A stretch of DNA of 64,000 bases, taken from positions 372,001-436,000 of the forward strand of contig CAWEDV010000002.1 of assembly GCA_963807975.1 (NCBI GenBank), in the 5' to 3' direction. Made by a program: the position numbers and the translations under genes. Of the stretch, positions 38,126 to 46,143 are shown piece after piece. The first letter of the stretch is position 1. Each line of letters begins with the position of its first letter. The notes under the pieces are model-generated. The model was given only the letters and a program-made list of their open reading frames with translations. It was not told the origin of the DNA and did no database searches. This stretch comes from JAACFF01 sp963807975 (GTDB taxonomy: Bacteria > Chloroflexota > Anaerolineae > Promineifilales > Promineifilaceae).

Positions 38126-40192
38126 ATGCAATCTGCCAAAGATGATAAATCACTAGAGCCACAATACCAGGTGATATTCATGCCCTCTGGACGGAGGGGA
38201 CGTGTGGCTGAGGGAACGGCCGTGCTTGATGCTGCCCGCCAGTTAGGCGTAGAAATCGAAAGCATATGCGGAGGCAAGCTCACTTGCAGCAAATGCCGGG
38301 TCCGTGTCGAAGATGGTCAGTTCGTTAAGCACGGCATTACTTCTGCTGCGAATCACCTCTCCCCTTCGTCCGCTGATGAAACGCAATTACTAGAGCGATT
38401 GCAAAGCTCTGATTGCCGGCTTTCTTGCCAGGCACGCGTGCAAGGGGATGCGCTCATCTTCGTCCCCGAAGAAAGTCGTGGTCAGAAACAAGTCATCCGC
38501 AAATCGGCCACGGAACGAATCATTGAGGTCGCACCCACCATCCGCCAGATTTACATTGAAGTCGATCATGCTGAATTGGGAGAACATCGGGGTGATTGGG
38601 GACGATTACAGGACGCGCTGGCAGCACAAGAGGGGTTAACCGAGCTGACCATTAATCTGCGCACTTTGCGACAATTGCAGCCAGCCCTCCGTAAAGAAAA
38701 CTGGGGGGTAACGGTCGTAATTTGGCAAAACCGAGAGGTGATTGACGTGCTGTCTGGTTTTGTTGAGGGTATCTATGGCTTGGCTGTCGATATTGGCAGC
38801 ACAACCATTGCCGGTCACCTCTGTGATTTGCGAACGGGCAAAATCTTGGCTACTGAATCGTTAATGAACCCGCAGGTAACCTATGGCGAGGATTTGATGA
38901 GCCGCATCTCATACGCCATTGAACACAAAGACGGCCTGGATAAAATGCACGATGCCGTGATTGAGGCCCTAAACAAGTTGGCTGCGCGTGCGGCCAAAGC
39001 AGCCGGCGTGCGCTCGCGCAACATTCATGATGCTGTGTTCGTAGGCAACACCACGATGGTGCATTTGCTGTTGGGCATACACCCAAGGGAGCTTGGCGGC
39101 GCTCCTTTCGCGCTGGCGAATCGGGATGGGATGAATATTCGGGCGCTTGATTTGGGTTTGCGCTTCCATCCCAACGCCTACGTCCATGTTCTCCCCGCGC
39201 AAGCAGGGCATGTTGGTGCAGATAACGTCGCTGTACTTCTCGCCGAAGAGCCCCACAAACAAGATAGGATCACACTGCTTATTGATGTGGGAACAAATGC
39301 AGAAATTGTGTTGGGGAACCAAGAGTGGCTGCTCACTGCATCCAGCCCCACGGGACCTGCGCTCGAAGGGGCACAGATTACACATGGTATGCGGGCTGCG
39401 CCTGGTGCGATTGAACGGGTACGGATTGATCCCCAGACTAAAGAACCGCGGTTTCGCGTCATTGGCGAGGAACGCTGGTCAGATGCATGGAACCTGGCGC
39501 CAGATGCTCCGCTCGCAGAACAACCGCAGCACCTGGCAGCCGGCATTTGTGGCTCAGGCATCATTGAAGTTGTGGCTGAAATGTATTTGACTGGTATTCT
39601 GCTGCGTGACGGAAGCTTCAACACCAATTCTCCCAGCCCAAGAATGCAATGGGAGGGGTCGCGTGGCAGTTACCTTTTGGCCAGCGAATCGCAAACAACC
39701 AACGGACGGCCGTTGCATATTACCCAAGCCGATGTACGCAACGTGCAGTTGGCAAAGGCAGCGCTTTATGCCGGGGCTAAACTCTTGATGAATCGAGCAG
39801 GTGTGGAACGGGTTGATCGGGTGCTTTTGGCCGGAGCGTTTGGCAGTAATATCGATACCAAACATGCAATGGTGCTGGGCATGATCCCAGATTGCGATCT
39901 CGGAAATGTGTACGCTGTGGGCAATGCCGCCGGGGATGGCGCTCGAATCGCTTTGTTAAACAAGCAAAAGCGGATTGAAGCACAAGATTTGGTGGAATGG
40001 GTAACTTATGTTGAAACGGCCGTCGACCCCGATTTCCAAGAGGAGTTCTCCGGCGCCATTCACATTCCCCATCGCAGTGACCAATTCTCACATATCGCCG
40101 AACTATTACCTCAGCAGCCGGTCATCTCAAATAACGGCGCAAGACGACGGTCAAGGCGTGCAGTTCTTCGCCGCCAATCCGAGGTCGGGTGA
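38126..40192 (+). CDS. Corrinoid protein reactivase (RACo-like; 2Fe-2S ferredoxin plus ASKHA ATPase, DUF4445)
   Basis: 688 residues. The N-terminal about 100 form a plant-type 2Fe-2S ferredoxin with the cysteines of ICGGKLTCSKCRVRV and a distal Cys in CRLSCQA. After a linker comes an ASKHA ATPase: GLAVDIGSTTIAGHLCD, FVGNTTMVHLLLGI, LIDVGTNAEIVLG, ICGSGIIEVVAEMY, VLLAGAFGSNID. RACo-type enzymes use ATP to reduce inactive Co(II) corrinoid to Co(I). The archaeal RamA type has C-terminal 4Fe-4S domains instead, so RACo is the closer model. The C-terminus ends in a basic tail (GARRRSRRAVLRRQ). The gene starts 2 bp after the corrinoid gene. Confidence 0.92.
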   Translation: MQSAKDDKSLEPQYQVIFMPSGRRGRVAEGTAVLDAARQLGVEIESICGGKLTCSKCRVRVEDGQFVKHGITSAANHLSPSSADETQLLERLQSSDCRLSCQARVQGDALIFVPEESRGQKQVIRKSATERIIEVAPTIRQIYIEVDHAELGEHRGDWGRLQDALAAQEGLTELTINLRTLRQLQPALRKENWGVTVVIWQNREVIDVLSGFVEGIYGLAVDIGSTTIAGHLCDLRTGKILATESLMNPQVTYGEDLMSRISYAIEHKDGLDKMHDAVIEALNKLAARAAKAAGVRSRNIHDAVFVGNTTMVHLLLGIHPRELGGAPFALANRDGMNIRALDLGLRFHPNAYVHVLPAQAGHVGADNVAVLLAEEPHKQDRITLLIDVGTNAEIVLGNQEWLLTASSPTGPALEGAQITHGMRAAPGAIERVRIDPQTKEPRFRVIGEERWSDAWNLAPDAPLAEQPQHLAAGICGSGIIEVVAEMYLTGILLRDGSFNTNSPSPRMQWEGSRGSYLLASESQTTNGRPLHITQADVRNVQLAKAALYAGAKLLMNRAGVERVDRVLLAGAFGSNIDTKHAMVLGMIPDCDLGNVYAVGNAAGDGARIALLNKQKRIEAQDLVEWVTYVETAVDPDFQEEFSGAIHIPHRSDQFSHIAELLPQQPVISNNGARRRSRRAVLRRQSEVG

Positions 40193-40246
40193 CCTTTTGG
40201 AAACCTTCAATCTCGAATTTCAAAATTCTAGCCCAATCAATTTATA

Positions 40247-40888
40247 ATGAAACGCGTTCTCAAAACCTCCACCTCCTTTACTGAGATTAAGATCGACAAC
40301 AAGCCCGATACAGTGCTCATTGCCTGTGGTGCCCTGGCACGAGAGGTAATTGCCATCCGCAACAAATACAGTTGGCAGGCAGATGTGCTTGCTGTCCCTG
40401 CTCTATTACATAATTGGCCGGAGCGCATTCCACCTGCGGTACAGAAACGCATTTTGGAACTGCGCACGCACTATAAGCAGTTAATCATTATCTATGGTGA
40501 CTGTGGCACAGCCGGAAAATTGGACGAAATGCTGGCGGCAGAAGGCGTGGAGCGCGTGGCTGGGCCACACTGTTATGAAATGTATGCCAATGGGACATTT
40601 GAAAAGATGATGGCCGAGGCACCTGGGACCTATTTTCTGACTGATTATCTAACACAATCCTTTGACCACTTAGTCATTGAGGGTTTGGGTTTGGATCGTT
40701 GGCCTAACTTAAAGGAAGATTATTTCAAACACTACACCCGGGTTCTATATTTGGCACAGCGTGATGATCCTGAATTGCTAGAGAAAGCACAGGAGGCGGC
40801 TGCTTACTTGCAGCTACCATTAGAAATCCGCCCGGCAGGCTACGGTGCTTTGGAAGAACGGCTGGTAACTCTGATGGACAAATCATGA
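40247..40888 (+). CDS. DUF1638-family protein
   Basis: 213 residues. Conserved DUF1638 signatures are TVLIACGALAREVIAI, IIIYGDCGTAGKLDEM and VAGPHCYEMYANG, with Cys residues in each block that could bind a metal or cofactor. The family has no established biochemical role in my knowledge but commonly stands in corrinoid methyltransferase clusters. Here it follows the reactivase by 54 bp and precedes the PF13769-type gene, so a part in methyl transfer or corrinoid handling is inferred from context only. Confidence 0.85.
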   Translation: MKRVLKTSTSFTEIKIDNKPDTVLIACGALAREVIAIRNKYSWQADVLAVPALLHNWPERIPPAVQKRILELRTHYKQLIIIYGDCGTAGKLDEMLAAEGVERVAGPHCYEMYANGTFEKMMAEAPGTYFLTDYLTQSFDHLVIEGLGLDRWPNLKEDYFKHYTRVLYLAQRDDPELLEKAQEAAAYLQLPLEIRPAGYGALEERLVTLMDKS

Positions 40889-40923
40889 CGAAAATTTAGT
40901 TTTCTATTGCAAAGGATACCAAC

Positions 40924-41238
40924 TTGATGTTGAGTAAATACCAAATCATTTATTGGCGTGACATACCCGCCCAAATCAAGGTAAAAGCTGGGCGACAGCG
41001 GGCAGGACAACCGTTATCCAACCGCTTCCCAGTAGCTATTGACGAGGCAGCTATGCGCGCCGGCCTGACCGGTTCAGACGATTATCTAACCCAGTGGCGT
41101 AACGGCGAATGGCAGGAGCGAGATGGAGAGTTAGATGAAGTTGCCAATGCCCTTCTTGCTGAAGTAGAGGCCGCCTACCCACCCGAACGATTACGAGCCC
41201 TTATCCAACAAAATGGTCAGGAGAAAATAGAGGAATAA
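40924..41238 (+). CDS. Small protein resembling the virulence-factor domain family PF13769
   Basis: 104 residues starting MMLSKYQIIYWRDIPAQIKV, with KAGRQRAGQPLSNRFPVAID and a C-terminal acidic helix. The pattern fits the small 'virulence factor' domain family often found next to DUF1638 and MTHFR C-terminal genes; the family name says nothing about its function here. It is soluble, with no signal peptide. It is separated from the next gene by 3 bp. Confidence 0.7.
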   Translation: MMLSKYQIIYWRDIPAQIKVKAGRQRAGQPLSNRFPVAIDEAAMRAGLTGSDDYLTQWRNGEWQERDGELDEVANALLAEVEAAYPPERLRALIQQNGQEKIEE

Positions 41239-41241
41239 GCA

Positions 41242-41784
41242 GTGCTGCGATTTCTCCAGAATTACCCTCACGCACTTGAGGTCATCTATGCTGCTTTCGA
41301 ACGGATCTTACTGCCTTTTCGCCGCTGGCTGAAGCCCGGTTCTCCGTTGGAACCCGCCATTACATGGGCTGAAAAAGTAGGCAAAGAAGCTGTCTTCGAC
41401 TGCCAGATGTGTGGCCAGTGCATTCTGCACAGTACCGGTATGACCTGCTCCATGACTTGCCCCAAGAACCTGCGCAACGGCCCCTGTGGTGGTGTGCGCA
41501 TGAACGGTAATTGTGAAGTTAAACCAGAGATGCCTTGCGTCTGGGTGCAAGCTTATGAAAGATCTCAAAGAATGCCCAAATACGGGCATGATTTAATCCA
41601 GATTCAGCCGCCGGTCAACCGGCAGTTGGAAGGATCTTCTTCCTGGATAAATATGTTACACGGCATAGACATTGATCTGCCAAAAGGTTGGGTTCAGGTA
41701 GGCGATATCCCTATCATCAATTCTGATCAAGCAAAACAAGAAAATAGATCATGTACACAGATTTCAGATCGGGCAGCCGCCTAG
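41242..41784 (+). CDS. Methylenetetrahydrofolate reductase C-terminal-domain protein (MTHFR_C, zinc/Fe-S-type cysteines)
   Basis: GTG start at 41242, 180 residues. The cysteine-rich core CQMCGQCILHSTGMTCSMTC, then CPKNLRNGPCGGVRMNGNCE and CVWVQAYERS, matches the MTHFR_C domain found fused to or beside MetF-like proteins in acetogens and other anaerobes. The cysteines probably bind iron-sulfur clusters or zinc. No MetF catalytic subunit is in the window. By position it would help to hand the methyl group into the folate pool or oxidise methyl-THF. Confidence 0.85.
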   Translation: MLRFLQNYPHALEVIYAAFERILLPFRRWLKPGSPLEPAITWAEKVGKEAVFDCQMCGQCILHSTGMTCSMTCPKNLRNGPCGGVRMNGNCEVKPEMPCVWVQAYERSQRMPKYGHDLIQIQPPVNRQLEGSSSWINMLHGIDIDLPKGWVQVGDIPIINSDQAKQENRSCTQISDRAAA

Positions 41785-41821
41785 ATCATATCACTCGTTC
41801 TCGTATCAACTGGTTTAAGAA

Positions 41822-43564
41822 ATGAATGATAATTCGGGCAATGTGACATTATCGGCCGTTGATCAGTTCCGCAGTGCACGCTTGCACGCCAAAATCGAAC
41901 AGGTCAAGGCCGCTCTGACTGGCAAATCGGCCGACCTGCTTTCATATGAAGAAGTGCGTGAAAGAGTACGTGCTCGGGAGACCAACCGGCGCGAACTGAA
42001 AGAGATCCCATTGGACGCTGTTATCGGCAGCGTCGGCCGCTACAAGGATTTTACGCGACACTTCTTCCCCCTTGTTGAAAGAGATGAACAACGTTGGGCG
42101 CGCGTTCAGGAGCTCACGTTGGGCCTGGAAGGTCTACCGCCCGTCGAAGTTTATCAGCTTGGAGAGGTATATTTTGTGCGCGATGGCAACCATCGTATTT
42201 CGGTTGCCCGCGGGCTCGAAGCAACCCATATTGAAGCTTATGTAACCGAGGTCGAAACGCCAGTAACGCTGGAACCTGATATTCAACCTGATGATTTGAT
42301 TTCCAAAGAACGGTATGCCCGTTTTCTGGAAAGAACTCGCTTGGATGAAACATTCCCGGATCTAGACTTAAGCATGAGCGTGGCAGGGAATTACCGCATT
42401 TTGGAACAGCAAATTGGGGTCCACCAGCATTGGGTGATTGAGAATAAAAAGGAAGATATATCCTTCAGTGAAGCGGCTGAGCGCTGGTACACCTATATTT
42501 ACTGGCCGGTCATACAAATAATTCGCAGGCGTGGCATGATGCGTGATTTTCCCAATCGCACAGAAACAGACCTTTATGTGTGGATTGACAAACACCGCCA
42601 TGAGTTAGCCGGCGAATTGGGTTGGGCGGTTGATGCGGAGCAAGCGATTCGCGATCTGGCTGGAAAACAGGCCTCCGATTCCAAACCTGTGGTACAAAAA
42701 ATGGGCCAAAAGCTTCGAGATACGATCACACCCTCTGTGCTTGAAGCTGGTCCCACAATTGGCGAATGGCGCGAATCGTGGCTGGACACCTATCATGAAG
42801 CAAGGCTGTTCAGTCACATCCTGGTTGCTATCGACGGGCATGAGGAGGGTTGGAATGCGCTGCGGCAGGCATTCCATGTGGCACGCCGTGAAAACGGCAA
42901 GATATTTGGCCTACACGTAGTCGACGATGGGCAGCAGGAAAATAGCCCGGTGCTACAAGGGATCGCCGCGGAATTTGAAGAGCGCTGCCGCCAGGCAGTT
43001 CTACCTGGAGAAATCAGTTTCACCACAGGTCCAACAACCGGCACAATCAGTTATCGGGCCCGCTGGGCGGACCTGGTGGTGGTTAGCCTGAGCCACCCAC
43101 CTGGTCCTGGACCGGTTGACAGGCTCAATTCACAGTTTGCGCAGCTGCTGCGGCGCTGCCCGCGTCCGCTGCTGGCGGTGCCGCGGGTCGACGCAGGGCT
43201 GCAGCGTTTATTGCTCGCCTATGATGGCAGTCCCAAAGCGAATGAGGCGCTGTTTGTGGCGCGCTACATGGTCGAAAAATGGGAAGCTTCGTTGCTGGTT
43301 GTTACAGTGAAGGAAGCGAAGGGCAGCGGAAAGAAAACATCTATGCATGCCCGCCGCTACCTCGAAGAACACGATATCCAGGCAGATTACCTCGTAAAAA
43401 AAGGAGAGCCGGCACCAATCATTTTACAAACCGCGCGCGACTTTGAATGTGGACTGATCATAATGGGCGGCTATGGCAGTAATCCTCTATCAGGAATTGT
43501 ATCCGGCAGCGTCGTCGATAACATTTTGCGCACCCGCAATCGCCCGGTTTTGATTTGCCGCTAA
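41822..43564 (+). CDS. ParB-like domain fused to two universal stress protein domains
   Basis: 580 residues. Residues about 50-140 resemble a ParB/sulfiredoxin-type nuclease-like domain (EIPLDAVIGSVGRYKDF, VYFVRDGNHRISVARGLEA). A helical middle follows, then two UspA domains: one from about residue 335 (HILVAIDGHEEGWNALRQAF) and one from about 460 (RLLLAYDGSPKANEALFVA) ending with the ATP-binding loop GGYGSNPLSGIVSGS. The first Usp lacks a clear GxGS loop. Usp proteins bind ATP or AMP and act in stress responses; the fused ParB-like part is odd. It is the last gene of the corrinoid run, 38 bp after MTHFR_C. Confidence 0.82.
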   Translation: MNDNSGNVTLSAVDQFRSARLHAKIEQVKAALTGKSADLLSYEEVRERVRARETNRRELKEIPLDAVIGSVGRYKDFTRHFFPLVERDEQRWARVQELTLGLEGLPPVEVYQLGEVYFVRDGNHRISVARGLEATHIEAYVTEVETPVTLEPDIQPDDLISKERYARFLERTRLDETFPDLDLSMSVAGNYRILEQQIGVHQHWVIENKKEDISFSEAAERWYTYIYWPVIQIIRRRGMMRDFPNRTETDLYVWIDKHRHELAGELGWAVDAEQAIRDLAGKQASDSKPVVQKMGQKLRDTITPSVLEAGPTIGEWRESWLDTYHEARLFSHILVAIDGHEEGWNALRQAFHVARRENGKIFGLHVVDDGQQENSPVLQGIAAEFEERCRQAVLPGEISFTTGPTTGTISYRARWADLVVVSLSHPPGPGPVDRLNSQFAQLLRRCPRPLLAVPRVDAGLQRLLLAYDGSPKANEALFVARYMVEKWEASLLVVTVKEAKGSGKKTSMHARRYLEEHDIQADYLVKKGEPAPIILQTARDFECGLIIMGGYGSNPLSGIVSGSVVDNILRTRNRPVLICR

Positions 43565-43616
43565 CAGCCAAAATTAACTTTTCCTTTCTACTGATGCGCT
43601 CAATTACTTGTTTTCC

Positions 43617-43645
43617 TTGACACGAAATCGATTTCGTTCTAATCT
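43617..43645 (+). promoter_or_regulatory. Promoter with type II LacI operator before the SnoaL-like gene
   Basis: -35 TTGACA (43617-43622), then a perfect 14-bp palindrome CGAAATCGATTTCG (43623-43636) filling the 17-bp spacer, then -10 TAATCT (43640-43645). Binding between the two hexamers would exclude RNA polymerase. The same operator type is at the LacI-3 promoter. Confidence 0.75.
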
Positions 43646-43702
43646 CATAGATATAGAAATGCGGCAGCAGCATAACCAGCATATGACGGAGGCAAACTAA
43701 TC

Positions 43703-44827
43703 ATGTCTGCTCAGAAATCAGAATCACAAAAAAAGGGTGAGGATGAATCGAAACCGGTTATGAACATGGGTGATTATCCGGACATTGGGGATTTCATGGC
43801 TGCCGCCAACACGGGACGCCGCCACGGGATGCAAGGATTCGACAAAGATTACGTTGACATAGTCGACTATATCATCCGTTGCACCCATAAGATTTGGGAG
43901 GAAAAGGGCATTGGGCTGATCTATTCCCACTATGCCCACAATATTCTCATCGAAACATCGGATGGGGTGACATACGGCCGAGACGCCGTCATCGCTGGAT
44001 CTACCCGCGTCATGAATGCTTTTCCCAATGTACGCCTGATTGGCGATGATGTCATCTGGTCCGGCAATGATCAAGAGGGTTTTCATTCCTCCCACCGCAT
44101 CTTCTGGACAGGAACCAACACCGGCTACAGCGTCTACGGTCCGCCTACCGGTCGAGCTATCACGCGCTATGGCATCGCCCACTGCCTGGTTAGAGAAAAC
44201 CGCATCGTTGAAGAGTGGATCGCGCGTGATGAAATGGCATTGGTTTTGCAGTTGGGTTTCAATCCCCATGAACTGGCCCGACGCATGGCTGAAATGGAGA
44301 CAAATCGTCAAGACAATTCACCTGTTGGTCCGGTCAACCAGGGTGAAATCACCCGCTTACGCGGACAAGAGCCTCCACCACCAATGCCTGAACCAACAGA
44401 AAAAGGGTTTGACGTCGATTATTTTGTACGTCGCGCATTCCATGAGATTTGGAATTGGCGCTTGCTCAACAAGGTCGCGGAGTATTACACGCCGCGCCAC
44501 TGGGCTTATGTGCCGCCGAATCGTTATCTATATGGTTTAGGTGAATACAAAGCGCATATTCTGTCGCTGCTGGCGGCTTTTTCAGACCTCACTGTGCAGG
44601 TGGACCATGTTTGCTGGGTCCACGACAGCGACGGCCGTTACCGCGTCGCCATTCGCTGGAATATGCAGGGCACCCACGATGGTCCTGGCTGGTATGGGCC
44701 ACCAACCGGTAGACATATCCGCATCTTGGGTATCACCCACCAACACATCGAAAACGATTTAATCACGCGCGAATGGATGGTCTTTGATCAGTTCGCCTTG
44801 TTAAAACAGCTATACCGTTCTGATTAA
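43703..44827 (+). CDS. Double SnoaL-like/NTF2-fold protein (ester-cyclase-like)
   Basis: 374 residues, start after ACGGAGG. Two NTF2-like domains are joined by a proline-rich linker (GQEPPPPMPEPTEK): the first about 45-205 (RCTHKIWEEKGIGLIYSHYA, YGPPTGRAITRYG), the second about 230-370 (RRAFHEIWNWRLLNKVAEYY, WYGPPTGRHIRILG). Both carry the YGPPTGR segment, so they arose by duplication. SnoaL-like proteins include polyketide cyclases, dehydratases and many uncharacterised small-molecule enzymes. It is more divergent than the cluster at 50268-53813. LacI-3 probably regulates it. Confidence 0.8.
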   Translation: MSAQKSESQKKGEDESKPVMNMGDYPDIGDFMAAANTGRRHGMQGFDKDYVDIVDYIIRCTHKIWEEKGIGLIYSHYAHNILIETSDGVTYGRDAVIAGSTRVMNAFPNVRLIGDDVIWSGNDQEGFHSSHRIFWTGTNTGYSVYGPPTGRAITRYGIAHCLVRENRIVEEWIARDEMALVLQLGFNPHELARRMAEMETNRQDNSPVGPVNQGEITRLRGQEPPPPMPEPTEKGFDVDYFVRRAFHEIWNWRLLNKVAEYYTPRHWAYVPPNRYLYGLGEYKAHILSLLAAFSDLTVQVDHVCWVHDSDGRYRVAIRWNMQGTHDGPGWYGPPTGRHIRILGITHQHIENDLITREWMVFDQFALLKQLYRSD

Positions 44828-44831
44828 TGAA

Positions 44832-44874
44832 GGAGGGATCGGGGAAAGCTAATTTCCCGATCCCTCTATTTTTT
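44832..44874 (+). terminator. Rho-independent terminator after the SnoaL-like gene
   Basis: GAGGGATCGGGG pairs with CCCGATCCCTC (one bulged G), with an AAA/TTT extension and a short loop, followed by TATTTTTTGC. It lies a few bases after the stop at 44827 and just before the LacI-3 promoter. Confidence 0.85.
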
Positions 44875-44876
44875 GC

Positions 44877-44928
44877 TTGACACGAAATCGTTTTCGGTGT
44901 ATTGTATACGTATTCAGAAAACGATTTA
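44877..44928 (+). promoter_or_regulatory. LacI-3 promoter with type I and type II operators
   Basis: -35 TTGACA (44877-44882), 17-bp spacer containing CGAAATCGTTTTCG (44883-44896, type II), -10 TATTGT (44900-44905), overlapping TGTATACGTATTCA (44903-44916, type I), then GAAAACGATTTA (44917-44928, a type II half or degenerate site). Both operator classes therefore meet at one promoter. Confidence 0.78.
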
Positions 44929-44955
44929 GTACATTACACGGATTAATCCTCAATT

Positions 44956-45963
44956 ATGTCTGTGACGATTAAGGACATTTCCAAAAGGCTTGGCATATCC
45001 GTCTCAACTGTTTCTAAGGCGTTGAACGGCTATCCTGATGTATCTGATGATACGCGCCAGCGGATCTTGGAAATGGCCCGTGAACTAGATTACCACCCTA
45101 ACTTAGCCGCCCAAAGCCTCCGCCGCCGCCGCACCAACAAAATTGGTCTTTTAATCACCTATCCTGTCGCATCGGTAGGGGAGTTCCTTTCGCAACTCGT
45201 CACCGGGGCTGCCCTGGCTGCGGAAACAGAAGGTTATAACCTCGTACTATACACAACAATTGCCGATCAAGTTGATCAGATCACCCGCATCTGCCGCTCT
45301 CGTGAGGTGGATGGTATGCTGGTGTTGTGGGCCAGACAGTTGGACAATACACTGTCCTTGATCGAACATGAGGCAATGCCATTTGTGGCTGTGGCCCGTC
45401 GGGTTGCAAACCACAATATCTCATACGTCGTTTGCGATAACAAGCAAGGAGCCCTTCAGATAACCCGCCACTTGATTGAACAAGGGCACCGTCGTATTGG
45501 TTTTATGCCCATCCCGGAATTACGCGAAACGAATCTAGATCGGCTGTCCGGTTATCGCCAGGCGCTGCATGAAGCAGGGATTCCCTTTGACGAAACACTG
45601 CTGGTTCCGGTGACATTGGAAACTGGTACCCGGCATGCGGCCATGCATACGCTGCTGGATTTGCCCGATCCACCAACGGCCGTTTTCGCCTTTCACGATT
45701 ATGTCGCCATTGAAGCGCTGCAAGCAGCCTTAGATCGGGGGCTACGCGTCCCGCAAGATGTGGCCATCACTGGTTTCGATGGTATGTATTCCTCTATGGT
45801 GACAACACCACCGCTAACCACCGTAAAGCAGCCGGTGCAGGAAATTGGAAAGCGAGCAGTAGAAGCATTACTGATTCAAATTACTGACGTCAACCAACCA
45901 CCATGCCAAATCATTCTTCCTGTAGAGCTTATTGCCCGGGAGTCAACAACCGGTGCTGATTGA
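44956..45963 (+). CDS. LacI-family transcriptional regulator (LacI-3)
   Basis: 335 residues. Helix-turn-helix MSVTIKDISKRLGISVSTVS with recognition helix SVSTVSKALNG, different from LacI-1/2, hinge HPNLAAQSLRRRR, and an effector domain (KIGLLITYPVASVGEFLSQL, VDGMLVLWARQ, VPQDVAITGFDGMYSSM). The altered recognition helix agrees with a separate operator, the CGAAATCGATTTCG type found at its own promoter and next to it. It is followed by the sugar ABC importer genes, its likely targets together with the SnoaL genes. Confidence 0.92.
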   Translation: MSVTIKDISKRLGISVSTVSKALNGYPDVSDDTRQRILEMARELDYHPNLAAQSLRRRRTNKIGLLITYPVASVGEFLSQLVTGAALAAETEGYNLVLYTTIADQVDQITRICRSREVDGMLVLWARQLDNTLSLIEHEAMPFVAVARRVANHNISYVVCDNKQGALQITRHLIEQGHRRIGFMPIPELRETNLDRLSGYRQALHEAGIPFDETLLVPVTLETGTRHAAMHTLLDLPDPPTAVFAFHDYVAIEALQAALDRGLRVPQDVAITGFDGMYSSMVTTPPLTTVKQPVQEIGKRAVEALLIQITDVNQPPCQIILPVELIARESTTGAD

Positions 45964-46018
45964 GCACTATTATGTCTATTATTCAGCAGGTAGAAGTTCA
46001 GTTTTTTACGATGTGACA

Positions 46019-46030
46019 AAAACGATTTCG
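46019..46030 (+). promoter_or_regulatory. Type II operator-like site before the sugar-binding protein gene
   Basis: AAAACGATTTCG matches the core of the type II palindrome and is preceded by GTGACA (46013-46018), a possible -35; a -10 such as CATATG lies 18 bp further on. The site is weaker than those at 43623 and 44883. It is about 110 bp upstream of the GTG start. Confidence 0.5.
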
Positions 46031-46143
46031 AGGCAACATATGTTTACTCAGCAAGGAGGTGATCAACGCCATAAGAACCAATCAATATTGATGCAAACCA
46101 CACACTCATTTAGATCAATTTAGTAGAACAAGGAGAGAGACCC

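Noticed and set aside
40924..41238. Virulence determinant
   Set aside because: Only the family name suggests it. The context is corrinoid metabolism and nothing else indicates pathogenicity.
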